A stretch of DNA of 10,753 bases. Source: Pseudomonadota bacterium. Its GTDB lineage: Bacteria; Pseudomonadota; Gammaproteobacteria; Burkholderiales; Rhodocyclaceae. The notes beneath the pieces are model-generated. The model was not told where the DNA came from. It did no database searches and worked only from the letters and a program-made list of their open reading frames with translations. Of the stretch, positions 1 through 8,206 are shown in pieces. Position numbers and translations under genes: made by a program. Positions within the stretch are counted from its first letter, which is position 1. Every line of letters starts with the position of its first letter. The stretch covers positions 1 through 10,753 of the forward strand of contig JAJZPJ010000089.1 of NCBI GenBank assembly GCA_021811225.1, written 5' to 3'.

Positions 1-11
1 GCGAAAATTGC

Positions 12-284
12 CTAGTTGACCGCGTCCTTCAATGCCTTGCCGGCGCGGAATTTCGGCATTTTCGCAGCCTTGATCTTGATCGCCGCGCCGGTACGCGGAT
101 TGCGGCCGGTTCTGGCCGCGCGCTTGCCGACGTAGAAGGTGCCGAAACCCACCAAGGTCACCATCTGGCCCTTCTTCATCGAGGCCTTGACCGCGCCGAT
201 GGTGGCATCGAGCGCGCGGCCGGCGGCCGCCTTGGAGATGTCGGCCGATTTGGCGATCTGTTCGATCAATTCTGATTTATTCAC
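12..284 (-). CDS. hupB: DNA-binding protein HU (beta-type)
   Basis: Encodes a 90-residue histone-like HU protein, the usual full length of the family. HU binds DNA as a dimer without strong sequence preference, bends it and compacts the nucleoid. The sequence shows the hallmark turn GFGTF at residues 46-50 and the RNPRTG motif at 61-66; Pro63 is the residue that intercalates into the minor groove at the tip of the beta arm. The start is GTG (282-284), supported by an AAGGAG ribosome-binding site about six bases upstream; no ATG fits better. It lies directly after lon on the same strand, as in many proteobacteria (lon-hupB), and the position suggests the HU-beta paralogue. A terminator after lon and a dedicated promoter (see 380-409) indicate that it is transcribed separately. 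Only 11 bases follow the stop, so its own terminator is outside the window. Confidence 0.96.
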   Translation of the reverse strand: MNKSELIEQIAKSADISKAAAGRALDATIGAVKASMKKGQMVTLVGFGTFYVGKRAARTGRNPRTGAAIKIKAAKMPKFRAGKALKDAVN

Positions 285-379
285 TTATGTCTCCTTCAGG
301 GATTTGAGTTTTTGGAAAATCGCATTTTTGATCCGCGGCGTCCGGCTGAAACGCCCTTCTGGCAACGTTCCGCCACCGT

Positions 380-409
380 TTTATAGCAAGCGGGAAAACC
401 CGGTGTCAA
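380..409 (-). promoter_or_regulatory. Sigma-70-type promoter of hupB
   Basis: On the minus strand a perfect -35 box TTGACA (409-404) is followed after 18 bases by TATAAA (385-380), five of six matches to the -10 consensus. Transcription would start near 373, giving a leader of roughly 90 bases before the hupB GTG. It lies beyond the lon terminator, which fits independent, strong expression of HU. This is read directly from the sequence; activity is inferred. Confidence 0.75.
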
Positions 410-439
410 GCGCTTTTCGGACAGGAGAAACGAGCTCCG

Positions 440-478
440 TGAGAAAACGCACACGCCGCGAGAATGCGGCGTGTGCGT
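440..478 (-). terminator. Rho-independent terminator of lon
   Basis: A 13-pair perfect stem (447-459 with 466-478) with a six-base loop is followed on the minus strand by TTTTCTC, the first T being the last paired base. It begins about 25 bases after the lon stop codon. This is a textbook intrinsic terminator and should insulate hupB from lon transcription. Just upstream, 490-505 is a 16-base perfect palindrome touching the lon stop codon; it may form a second small hairpin but has no T tract. Confidence 0.85.
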
Positions 479-503
479 GGGACAGCGGCGAGCTGCGCGC
501 AGC

Positions 504-2927
504 TCAGTGGGTGATGACGCCGACAGCCGCAGGATTCTCTGCCGCCACGGCAACCGCCGGCGTTTCCGTCGCTGCGGGGGCGTCGGCCAGGGGCTCGGGA
601 ACGCGTTCGAGCGCGAGCTCCAACACCTTGTCGATCCACTTGACCGGGATGATCTCGATGCGGTTCTTGATGATGTCCGGGATCTCGGTGAGGTCCTTGA
701 CGTTCTCCTCCGGAATCAAGGCCACACGGATGCCGCCGCGCACTGCGGCGAGCAGTTTCTCCTTGAGACCGCCGATCGGCAGCACCTCGCCGCGCAACGT
801 GATCTCGCCGGTCATGGCGACGTCGGCCCGGACCGGAATACCGGAGAGCACCGAGACCAGCGCGGTGGCGATGGCGATGCCGGCGGAAGGACCGTCCTTG
901 GGCGTCGCGCCCTCGGGCAGGTGGATGTGCAGATCGTTCTTCTGGTAGAAGTCGTCGACGATGCCGAATTGCTTGCTGCGCCGTCTCACCACCGTCAGCG
1001 CCGCCTGGATCGACTCCTGCATCACCTCGCCCAACTTGCCGGTGGTCATGGTCTTGCCCTTGCCCGGCACCGCCACCGCCTCGATCGTCAGCAGTTCGCC
1101 GCCGACCTCGGTCCAGGCGAGTCCCGTGACCTGGCCGACCTGATTCTCCTTCTCGGCGATGCCGAAGGAATAGCGGCGCACGCCGAGATACTTGTCGAGG
1201 TTCTTGGCATTGACGACGACCTTGCTGGTGCGCTTCTTCAGCACCAGGGACTTCACCACCTTGCGGAAGATCTTCGAGATGTCGCGTTCCAGCGAGCGCA
1301 CGCCGGCTTCCCGCGTGTAATAGCGGATGATGTCGCGCAGCGCGTCGTCGGTGACCGAGGCCTCGTCCTTCTTCAGGCCGTTGGCCTTCATCTGCTTGGG
1401 CAGCAGGTAGCGCAGCGCGATGTTGACCTTCTCGTCCTCCGTGTAGCCCGACAGACGGATCACCTCCATCCGGTCGAGCAGCGCCGCCGGGATGTTGAGG
1501 GTATTGGCGGTGGCCACGAACATCACGTCGGAGAGGTCGTATTCCACCTCGACGTAGTGGTCGGTGAAGGTCGAGTTCTGCTCCGGATCGAGCACTTCGA
1601 GCAGCGCCGAGGAGGGATCGCCGCGGAAGTCCGCGCCCATCTTGTCCACCTCGTCCAGCAGGAATAGCGGATTCCTGACGCCGACCTTGCTCATGTTCTG
1701 CAGGATCTTGCCCGGCATCGAGCCGATGTAGGTGCGCCGGTGGCCGCGGATCTCGGCTTCGTCGCGCACGCCGCCCAAGGACATGCGCACGAACTTGCGG
1801 TTGGTGGCGCGGGCGATCGACTGGCCGAGCGAGGTCTTGCCCACGCCGGGCGGGCCGACCAGGCAGAGGATCGGCGCCTTCAACTTGTCCACGCGCTGCT
1901 GCACCGCGAGGTATTCGACGATGCGCTCCTTGACCTTTTCCAGGCCGTAATGATCCTTGTCGAGCACCTTCTCGGCGACGCCCAGATCCTTGCTGATCCG
2001 GCTCCTCTTTTTCCACGGCAGCCCGACCAGGGTCTCGATGTAGTTCCTCACCACCGCCGCCTCGGCCGACATCGGCGACATCAGCTTGAGCTTCTTCATC
2101 TCCGCCTGAGCCTTGGCGAACGCCTCCTTGGGCATGCCGGCTTCCTTGAGCTTCTTCTCCATCTCGTCGAGCTCGGCACCCTCCTCGCCCTCGCCCAACT
2201 CCTTCTGGATGGCCTTGACCTGCTCGTTCAGGTAATACTCGCGCTGGCTCTTCTCCATCTGGCGCTTGACGCGGCCGCGGATGCGCTTCTCGACCTGGAG
2301 AATGTCGAGCTCGGCTTCGAGCTGGGAGAGCAGCTTCTCCAGCCTGGTCGCGACGTCGAACATTTCCAGGACTTCCTGCTTCTGCTCGAGCTTGAGCGGC
2401 AGGTGCGCGGCGATGGTGTCGGCCAGCCGGCCGGCCTCCTCTATCCCCGCGAGCGAAGTGAGGATTTCCGGCGGGATCTTCTTGTTCAGCTTCACGTACT
2501 GGTCGAACTGGGCGAGGATGGCGCGGCGCATCGCCTCGACCTCGTTGTCCGGACCGTTGTCGGCGGGCACCGGCGTCACCTCGGCGACGAACAGGCTGCG
2601 GCGGTCCTCGATGCGCTCGACCCGGGCGCGCTGCACGCCCTCGACCAGCACCTTGACGGTGCCGTCGGGCAGCTTGAGCATCTGCAATATGTTGGCGATG
2701 CAGCCGATGCCGTACATGTCCTCGATCTCGGGCTCGTCCTTGGCGGCGGATTTCTGCGCCACCAGAAGGATGCTCTTGCCGGCCTCCATCGCCGTTTCCA
2801 GCGCCTTGATCGATTTCGGCCGCCCGACGAACAGCGGGATCACCATATGGGGGAAGACGACGACATCCCGCAAGGGCAACAGGGGCAATTCCAGTTTTTC
2901 TGCGGGCAGATCCAGTTCGCTCGACAT
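504..2927 (-). CDS. lon: ATP-dependent protease Lon (LonA type)
   Basis: Encodes an 807-residue Lon, a cytosolic ATP-dependent serine protease that degrades misfolded and short-lived regulatory proteins. The N-terminal LON substrate-binding domain opens at about 12-30 (LPLLPLRDVVVFPHM) and a charged coiled-coil region spans about 195-280. The AAA+ module has Walker A GPPGVGKT at 358-365 and Walker B LFLLDEVDK at 421-429. The C-terminal protease domain carries the Ser-Lys dyad, Ser681 in PKDGPSAG and Lys724 in GLKEKLL, equivalent to E. coli Ser679/Lys722. The ATG at 2927 is chosen because GAGG precedes it by about eight bases; an in-frame ATG at 2963 has no ribosome-binding site and lies inside the -10 box of a heat-shock-like promoter. 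The last 30 or so residues are an Ala/Pro/Val-rich tail. It lies 118 bases after clpX and has its own promoter and terminator. Confidence 0.98.
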   Translation of the reverse strand: MSSELDLPAEKLELPLLPLRDVVVFPHMVIPLFVGRPKSIKALETAMEAGKSILLVAQKSAAKDEPEIEDMYGIGCIANILQMLKLPDGTVKVLVEGVQRARVERIEDRRSLFVAEVTPVPADNGPDNEVEAMRRAILAQFDQYVKLNKKIPPEILTSLAGIEEAGRLADTIAAHLPLKLEQKQEVLEMFDVATRLEKLLSQLEAELDILQVEKRIRGRVKRQMEKSQREYYLNEQVKAIQKELGEGEEGAELDEMEKKLKEAGMPKEAFAKAQAEMKKLKLMSPMSAEAAVVRNYIETLVGLPWKKRSRISKDLGVAEKVLDKDHYGLEKVKERIVEYLAVQQRVDKLKAPILCLVGPPGVGKTSLGQSIARATNRKFVRMSLGGVRDEAEIRGHRRTYIGSMPGKILQNMSKVGVRNPLFLLDEVDKMGADFRGDPSSALLEVLDPEQNSTFTDHYVEVEYDLSDVMFVATANTLNIPAALLDRMEVIRLSGYTEDEKVNIALRYLLPKQMKANGLKKDEASVTDDALRDIIRYYTREAGVRSLERDISKIFRKVVKSLVLKKRTSKVVVNAKNLDKYLGVRRYSFGIAEKENQVGQVTGLAWTEVGGELLTIEAVAVPGKGKTMTTGKLGEVMQESIQAALTVVRRRSKQFGIVDDFYQKNDLHIHLPEGATPKDGPSAGIAIATALVSVLSGIPVRADVAMTGEITLRGEVLPIGGLKEKLLAAVRGGIRVALIPEENVKDLTEIPDIIKNRIEIIPVKWIDKVLELALERVPEPLADAPAATETPAVAVAAENPAAVGVITH

Positions 2928-2961
2928 GGCGATATCCTCAAATAAAGTGCGACTGCGGTCC

Positions 2962-2989
2962 ATATTGGGACGGATCGCGGGGATTCAAG
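2962..2989 (-). promoter_or_regulatory. Heat-shock (sigma-32-like) promoter of lon
   Basis: In the clpX-lon gap the minus strand reads CTTGAA (2989-2984), 14 bases, then CCCAATAT (2969-2962). This is a close match to the sigma-32 consensus CTTGAA-N13-15-CCCATNT, with one extra A in the -10 element. A start near 2955 would give a leader of about 30 bases ending in the GAGG of lon. Lon belongs to the sigma-32 regulon in E. coli, so the placement makes biological sense. The match is seen directly; use by RpoH is inferred. Confidence 0.72.
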
Positions 2990-3045
2990 AAACCCGCCGC
3001 ACCGGGGCTCGGGGCGCGACAACAAGACCCGCCGAGCAGGAGGGC

Positions 3046-4317
<1,272 letters not shown>

Positions 4318-4330
4318 TTCCGTTTCTCCG

Positions 4331-4968
<638 letters not shown>

Positions 4969-4972
<4 letters not shown>

Positions 4973-6300
4973 TTTGCGTTACCCATCAATTCGTCGAAGG
5001 AGATGCTGGTCTCCTTGACCTTGGCGTTGGCCAGCATCCAATCGACCACGTTGTTCTCCATCACCAGCCCCTCGGCCTCGGCCAGACGCTCCGGTTGGGA
5101 ATAATACCAGCGCACGACCTCGGCCGGATCCTCGTAGGTTTCGGCGAACTCGTCGATCACCGCGCGGGTCTGTTCCGGCTTGGCGGCCAGTCCCTTGTCC
5201 TTGACCAGTTCGGAGAGGATGATGCCCAGCGTGGTGCGGCGCTTGGCCTGCTCGGTGAACCAGGAAGGCTCCACCGGCACGTTCTTCGCCGACATGCCGC
5301 GCGCCTCCAGGTCGCGCAGCGCGGCTTGCGCCATCTGGCGCGACTCGGCCTCGATCAGGGCATTGGGCACGGGAATCGGATTGACCGCCAGCAGCGCCTC
5401 CATCACCTGGTTCTTGATCCGCTCGTTCAGGCGCTTCTTCACTTCCCGTTCGAGATTCGCCCGGACCTCGTCGCGCATCCGGTCGAGATCGCCGTCGGCG
5501 ACCCCGAGCGACTTGGCGAACTCGGCGTCGAGTGCCGGCAATTGCGGCGCCTCGACCGTCTTCACCTTGACCTCGAAGCTCACCGTCTGACCGGCCAGAT
5601 CCTGGGCCTGGTAGTCGGCCGGGAAGGTCAGCTCGAAGGTCTTCTCTTCGTCCGCCGCCATGCCCGTCAGAGCCGCCTCGAAGTCGGCGAGCATCCTGCC
5701 GCCGCCCAGAACGATCGCGAAATCCTTGCCCTCGCCGCCGGAGAAGGGTTCGCCGTTCCTGCGCCCGACGAAGTCGATCACGACGCGGTCGCCGCTCGCA
5801 GCGGGGCGCCCGGCGGCGTTGTAGCTGACCCGCTGCTGGCGCAGCACCTCGATGGTCTTGTCCACCTCGGCGTCGGTGACGGACAAGCCGGGCTTCTCGA
5901 TCTCGCGCCCGGAAACGTCGCCGAGGGCGACTTCCGGATAGACCTCGAATACCGCGGAAAACTCCAGCAGCGACTCGTCGGCGGCATTCTTCGGCTCGAA
6001 GCGCGGATAGCCGACGACGCGCAGCTTCTGCTCGCGCACCTTGTCCCCGAACATCTTCTCGATCGCGGCGCCGATCGCTTCGGAACGCGCCTCATGGCCG
6101 TACTGCTGGGCGACCATCTTGAACGGCACCTTGCCCGGACGAAAGCCGGCCATTTTCACCGTGCGCGCCAAATGCTTGAGGCGCTGCGAGACGTCCTGGT
6201 CGATCGCGGCCAAAGGCAAGCTCAAGTCGATGCGCCGCTCCAGGGTGTTAAGCCCGGCATTGACTCCGGCATTGCCCGTGTTTTCCTGACTAGTCTGCAT
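4969..6300 (-). CDS. tig: Trigger factor, ribosome-associated chaperone and peptidyl-prolyl isomerase
   Basis: Encodes the 443-residue trigger factor, which docks at the ribosome exit tunnel and shields nascent chains. The N-terminal domain contains the ribosome-binding signature GFRPGKVP at 52-59. An FKBP-type prolyl isomerase domain spans about 166-250 (DRVVIDFVGR, then LGGGRMLADFE). The remainder, to the MGNAK end, is the helical substrate-cradling domain. Length is close to the usual 430-450 residues. The ATG at 6300 has an AGGA about ten bases upstream. The first 19 residues (NTGNAGVNAG region) are a Asn/Gly-rich extension ahead of the conserved NTLERRIDLSLP, so a slightly later start cannot be fully excluded, but no better-supported one is visible. 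It is the first protein gene of the tig-clpP-clpX unit and follows tRNA-Leu on the same strand. Confidence 0.97.
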
Positions 6301-6334
6301 GAACTGAAATTCCTAGTGAAAATGATCTGATAGT

Positions 6335-6373
6335 GGACGGTAGGTCGCGCGGGTACGTCGCGCAGGTACGTCG
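6335..6373. repeat. 13-base imperfect tandem repeat, three units
   Basis: On the plus strand, units at 6348-6360 (CGCGGGTACGTCG) and 6361-6373 (CGCAGGTACGTCG) differ at one base, and 6335-6347 is a third, degenerate unit (9 of 13 matches). The array fills about half of the 74-base gap between the tRNA-Leu 3' end and the tig start, so it would lie in any transcript joining the two. Function is unknown. Confidence 0.7.
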
Positions 6374-6374
6374 G

Positions 6375-6459
6375 TGGTGCGAGAGGCGGGACTCGAACCC
6401 GCACAGCTTGCGCCGCTGGAACCTAAATCCAGTGCGTCTACCAATTCCGCCACCCTCGC
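6375..6459 (-). tRNA. tRNA-Leu (anticodon UAG)
   Basis: An 85-base class II tRNA. The acceptor stem pairs GCGAGGG (6459-6453) with CTCTCGC, with one G-T wobble, followed by discriminator A and an encoded CCA (6377-6375). The D-arm region carries GGTAGACGC. The anticodon stem CTGGA/TCCAG encloses the loop TTTAGGT, giving anticodon TAG, which decodes leucine CUA and other CUN codons. The long variable arm forms a four-pair stem (one G-T wobble) with a GCAA tetraloop, as expected for tRNA-Leu. The T arm is GCGGG-TTCGAGT-CCCGC. It is close in sequence to E. coli leuW. It lies just upstream of tig on the same strand, an arrangement I recall as recurrent in betaproteobacteria. Confidence 0.97.
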
Positions 6460-6501
6460 CGCTTCGACGCTGATCCCTGTCGACGCCATCGCCCGGCCGC
6501 C

Positions 6502-6531
6502 ATTCTACCCGAATCGACTCTATACTGTCGC
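6502..6531 (-). promoter_or_regulatory. Candidate promoter of tRNA-Leu
   Basis: On the minus strand GCGACA (6531-6526) is followed after 18 bases by TAGAAT (6507-6502), four and five of six consensus matches. Transcription would start near 6495, about 36 bases ahead of the tRNA 5' end, and could continue into tig, for which I found no clear promoter of its own. This is a candidate based on matches only. Confidence 0.45.
6521..6526 (+). promoter_or_regulatory. Candidate -10 box for the hpnCDE operon
   Basis: TATACT (five of six matches to TATAAT) lies about 40 bases before the hpnC ATG. The -35 position 17 bases upstream (GCCATT) is poor, so the assignment is weak. It falls inside the spacer of the divergent tRNA-Leu promoter candidate. 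The whole gap 6460-6566 is only 107 bases and must serve both directions. Confidence 0.35.
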
Positions 6532-6566
6532 CGCACCGCTTGCCATAGCCCCCCCACCCAGCGCCG

Positions 6567-7376
6567 ATGCCGGTCGATCACTACGAGAATTTCCCAGTCG
6601 CGTCCTGGCTGCTGCCGCGCCGGCTGCGCGAGCCCGTCGCCGCCATCTACGCCTTCGCCCGCAGCGCCGACGACATCGCCGACGAAGGCGAACTCGACGC
6701 CGATACCCGCTTACGCAAACTCGCAGAGTACCGCAGCGAGCTGGCGAAAATCGCCGCCGGTCTGCCGACGCAACATCCGATCTTCCGGCGCCTCGCCGCG
6801 GCGATCGCCAAACACGACCTGCCGCTATCCCCCTTCTCGGACCTGCTCGACGCCTTCAGCCAGGACGTGGTGAAAACGCGCTACGCCGACTTCGACGAAC
6901 TGCTGGCCTACTGCCGGCGTTCCGCCGATCCGGTCGGGCGCTTGCTGCTGCGCCTGTTCCGGGCGGAATCCGCAGCGCAACTCGCCTGGTCGGACGCGAT
7001 CTGCAGCAGCCTGCAACTGATCAACCACTGGCAGGACGTGGCGATCGACGCGGCGCGCGGCCGCATCTACCTGCCGCAGGAGGATCTGCAGCGCTACGCC
7101 GTCGGCGAGGCGCAGATCCTCGCCGGAAAGCTCGATGATCGTTGGCGACAGCTGCTCCGCTTCCAGGTCGAGCGCGCCCGCGCCATGATGCACGCCGGTG
7201 CGCCGCTCGGTCGCACGCTGCCCGGACGGATCGGCCTGGAACTGCGTCTGATCGTCGCCGGCGGCCTCTCCATCCTGGCGAAGATCGAAGCCGCGGATTA
7301 CGACGTGTTCCGCTCGCGCCCGACCCTGAAGCCCCTGGATTGGCCGCTGCTGCTGGCGCGCGCAGCCGTCTCATGA
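6567..7376 (+). CDS. hpnC: Hydroxysqualene synthase HpnC (squalene synthase family)
   Basis: Encodes a 269-residue trans-isoprenyl diphosphate synthase-fold protein. In the bacterial HpnCDE route HpnC converts presqualene diphosphate to hydroxysqualene. It opens with VDHYENFPVAS and YAFARSADDIADE, whose Asp-rich motif (D35, D36, D39) binds Mg-diphosphate. The second Asp motif is NHWQDVAIDAARGRIYLP, with D157 and D161. Length is in the usual range. The HYENFP opening and the NHWQD form of the second motif distinguish it from HpnD. The ATG at 6567 is chosen from the conserved N-terminus; no Shine-Dalgarno is visible, only a C-rich stretch, so initiation may be weak or leader-poor. Its stop overlaps the hpnD start as ATGA. 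Confidence 0.93.
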   Translation: MPVDHYENFPVASWLLPRRLREPVAAIYAFARSADDIADEGELDADTRLRKLAEYRSELAKIAAGLPTQHPIFRRLAAAIAKHDLPLSPFSDLLDAFSQDVVKTRYADFDELLAYCRRSADPVGRLLLRLFRAESAAQLAWSDAICSSLQLINHWQDVAIDAARGRIYLPQEDLQRYAVGEAQILAGKLDDRWRQLLRFQVERARAMMHAGAPLGRTLPGRIGLELRLIVAGGLSILAKIEAADYDVFRSRPTLKPLDWPLLLARAAVS

Positions 7377-8206
7377 GCCCCGAACAATACTGCCAGCAGA
7401 AGGTGGCGGGCAGCGGCTCCAGCTTCACCGCCAGCTTCCTGTTCCTGGAGCCCGGACGGCGCCGTGCGATCACCGCCCTCTACGCCTTCTGCCGCGAGGT
7501 CGATGACGTCGTCGACGAGTGCGCCGACCCCGATCTCGCCCAGACTCAACTCGACGGCTGGCGCGCCGAGATCGAGGCGCTGTTTTCCGGCCAGCCCAAG
7601 CATCCGGTGAGTCGTGCGCTGGCCGATGCCATCGCGCGCTTCGATCTGCCCAAGGAGCGCTTCCTGGAAATCATCGCCGGCATGGAGATGGATTTGCAGC
7701 AGAACCGCTACGCCGACTTCGCCGCGCTGAGCCTCTACTGCTACCGCGTCGCCAGCGTCGTCGGTCTGGCCGCCGCCGAGATCTTCGGCTACCAGGATCC
7801 GAAGACCCTGGACTACGCCCTCGATCTGGGCCTGGCGCTGCAGCTCACCAACATCATCCGCGACGTCGGCGAGGATGCCCGGCGCGGACGCATCTACCTG
7901 CCGCGGGACGAGCTCGCGCGCTTTGGCGTGCCCGAGGCCGATCTGCTGGCCGGCCGTTACAGCGAAGCTTTCCGGCGCCTGATGGAATTTCAGCTCGAGC
8001 GCGCCGCCGGCTACTACCAGCGCGCCTTGGCGCAACTGCCGCAGAAAGACCGCAGAGCGCAGCGCGCCGGTCTGATGATGGCGGCGGTCTATCGCGCGCT
8101 GCTGGAGAAGATCAGGCGCGGCGGCTACCGGGTGCTCGATCGGCGCGCCTCGCTCTCGTCGCCGCGCAAGCTCTGGCTCGCCTGGAATACCTGGCTCAGG
8201 GCGTGA
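7373..8206 (+). CDS. hpnD: Presqualene diphosphate synthase HpnD
   Basis: Encodes a 277-residue squalene/phytoene synthase family enzyme that, in the HpnCDE pathway, condenses two farnesyl diphosphates to presqualene diphosphate. The first Asp-rich motif is YAFCREVDDVVDE (D44, D45, D48). The second is LTNIIRDVGEDARRGRIYLP (D164, D168). The family motifs GMEMDL (103-108) and YCYRVASVVG (122-131) are intact. The ATG at 7373 overlaps the hpnC stop as ATGA, and the protein begins with the typical SPEQYCQQKVAGSGSSF, so an in-frame ATG at 7142 inside hpnC is not the start. There is no strong ribosome-binding site; coupling to hpnC is likely. The stop overlaps the GTG of hpnE. Phytoene synthase is the main alternative, made unlikely by the hpnC and hpnE neighbours. 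Confidence 0.94.
   Translation: MSPEQYCQQKVAGSGSSFTASFLFLEPGRRRAITALYAFCREVDDVVDECADPDLAQTQLDGWRAEIEALFSGQPKHPVSRALADAIARFDLPKERFLEIIAGMEMDLQQNRYADFAALSLYCYRVASVVGLAAAEIFGYQDPKTLDYALDLGLALQLTNIIRDVGEDARRGRIYLPRDELARFGVPEADLLAGRYSEAFRRLMEFQLERAAGYYQRALAQLPQKDRRAQRAGLMMAAVYRALLEKIRRGGYRVLDRRASLSSPRKLWLAWNTWLRA

Noticed and set aside
490..505. 16-base perfect palindrome at the lon stop codon as an operator
   Set aside because: It is GC-rich, has no loop or spacing typical of a known operator, and sits beside a clear terminator; I only note it there.
2928..2963. Longer Lon with a start at the upstream ATG (2963)
   Set aside because: It has no ribosome-binding site, adds 12 residues outside the family pattern, and overlaps the probable -10 box of the lon promoter.
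3021..3045. Possible terminator after clpX
   Set aside because: The best stem is about five pairs with a wobble and no proper T run, too weak to call.
7142..7372. Upstream in-frame start for hpnD at 7142
   Set aside because: The segment lies inside hpnC in another frame and gives Arg-rich non-family sequence; the ATGA junction at 7373 begins the conserved protein.
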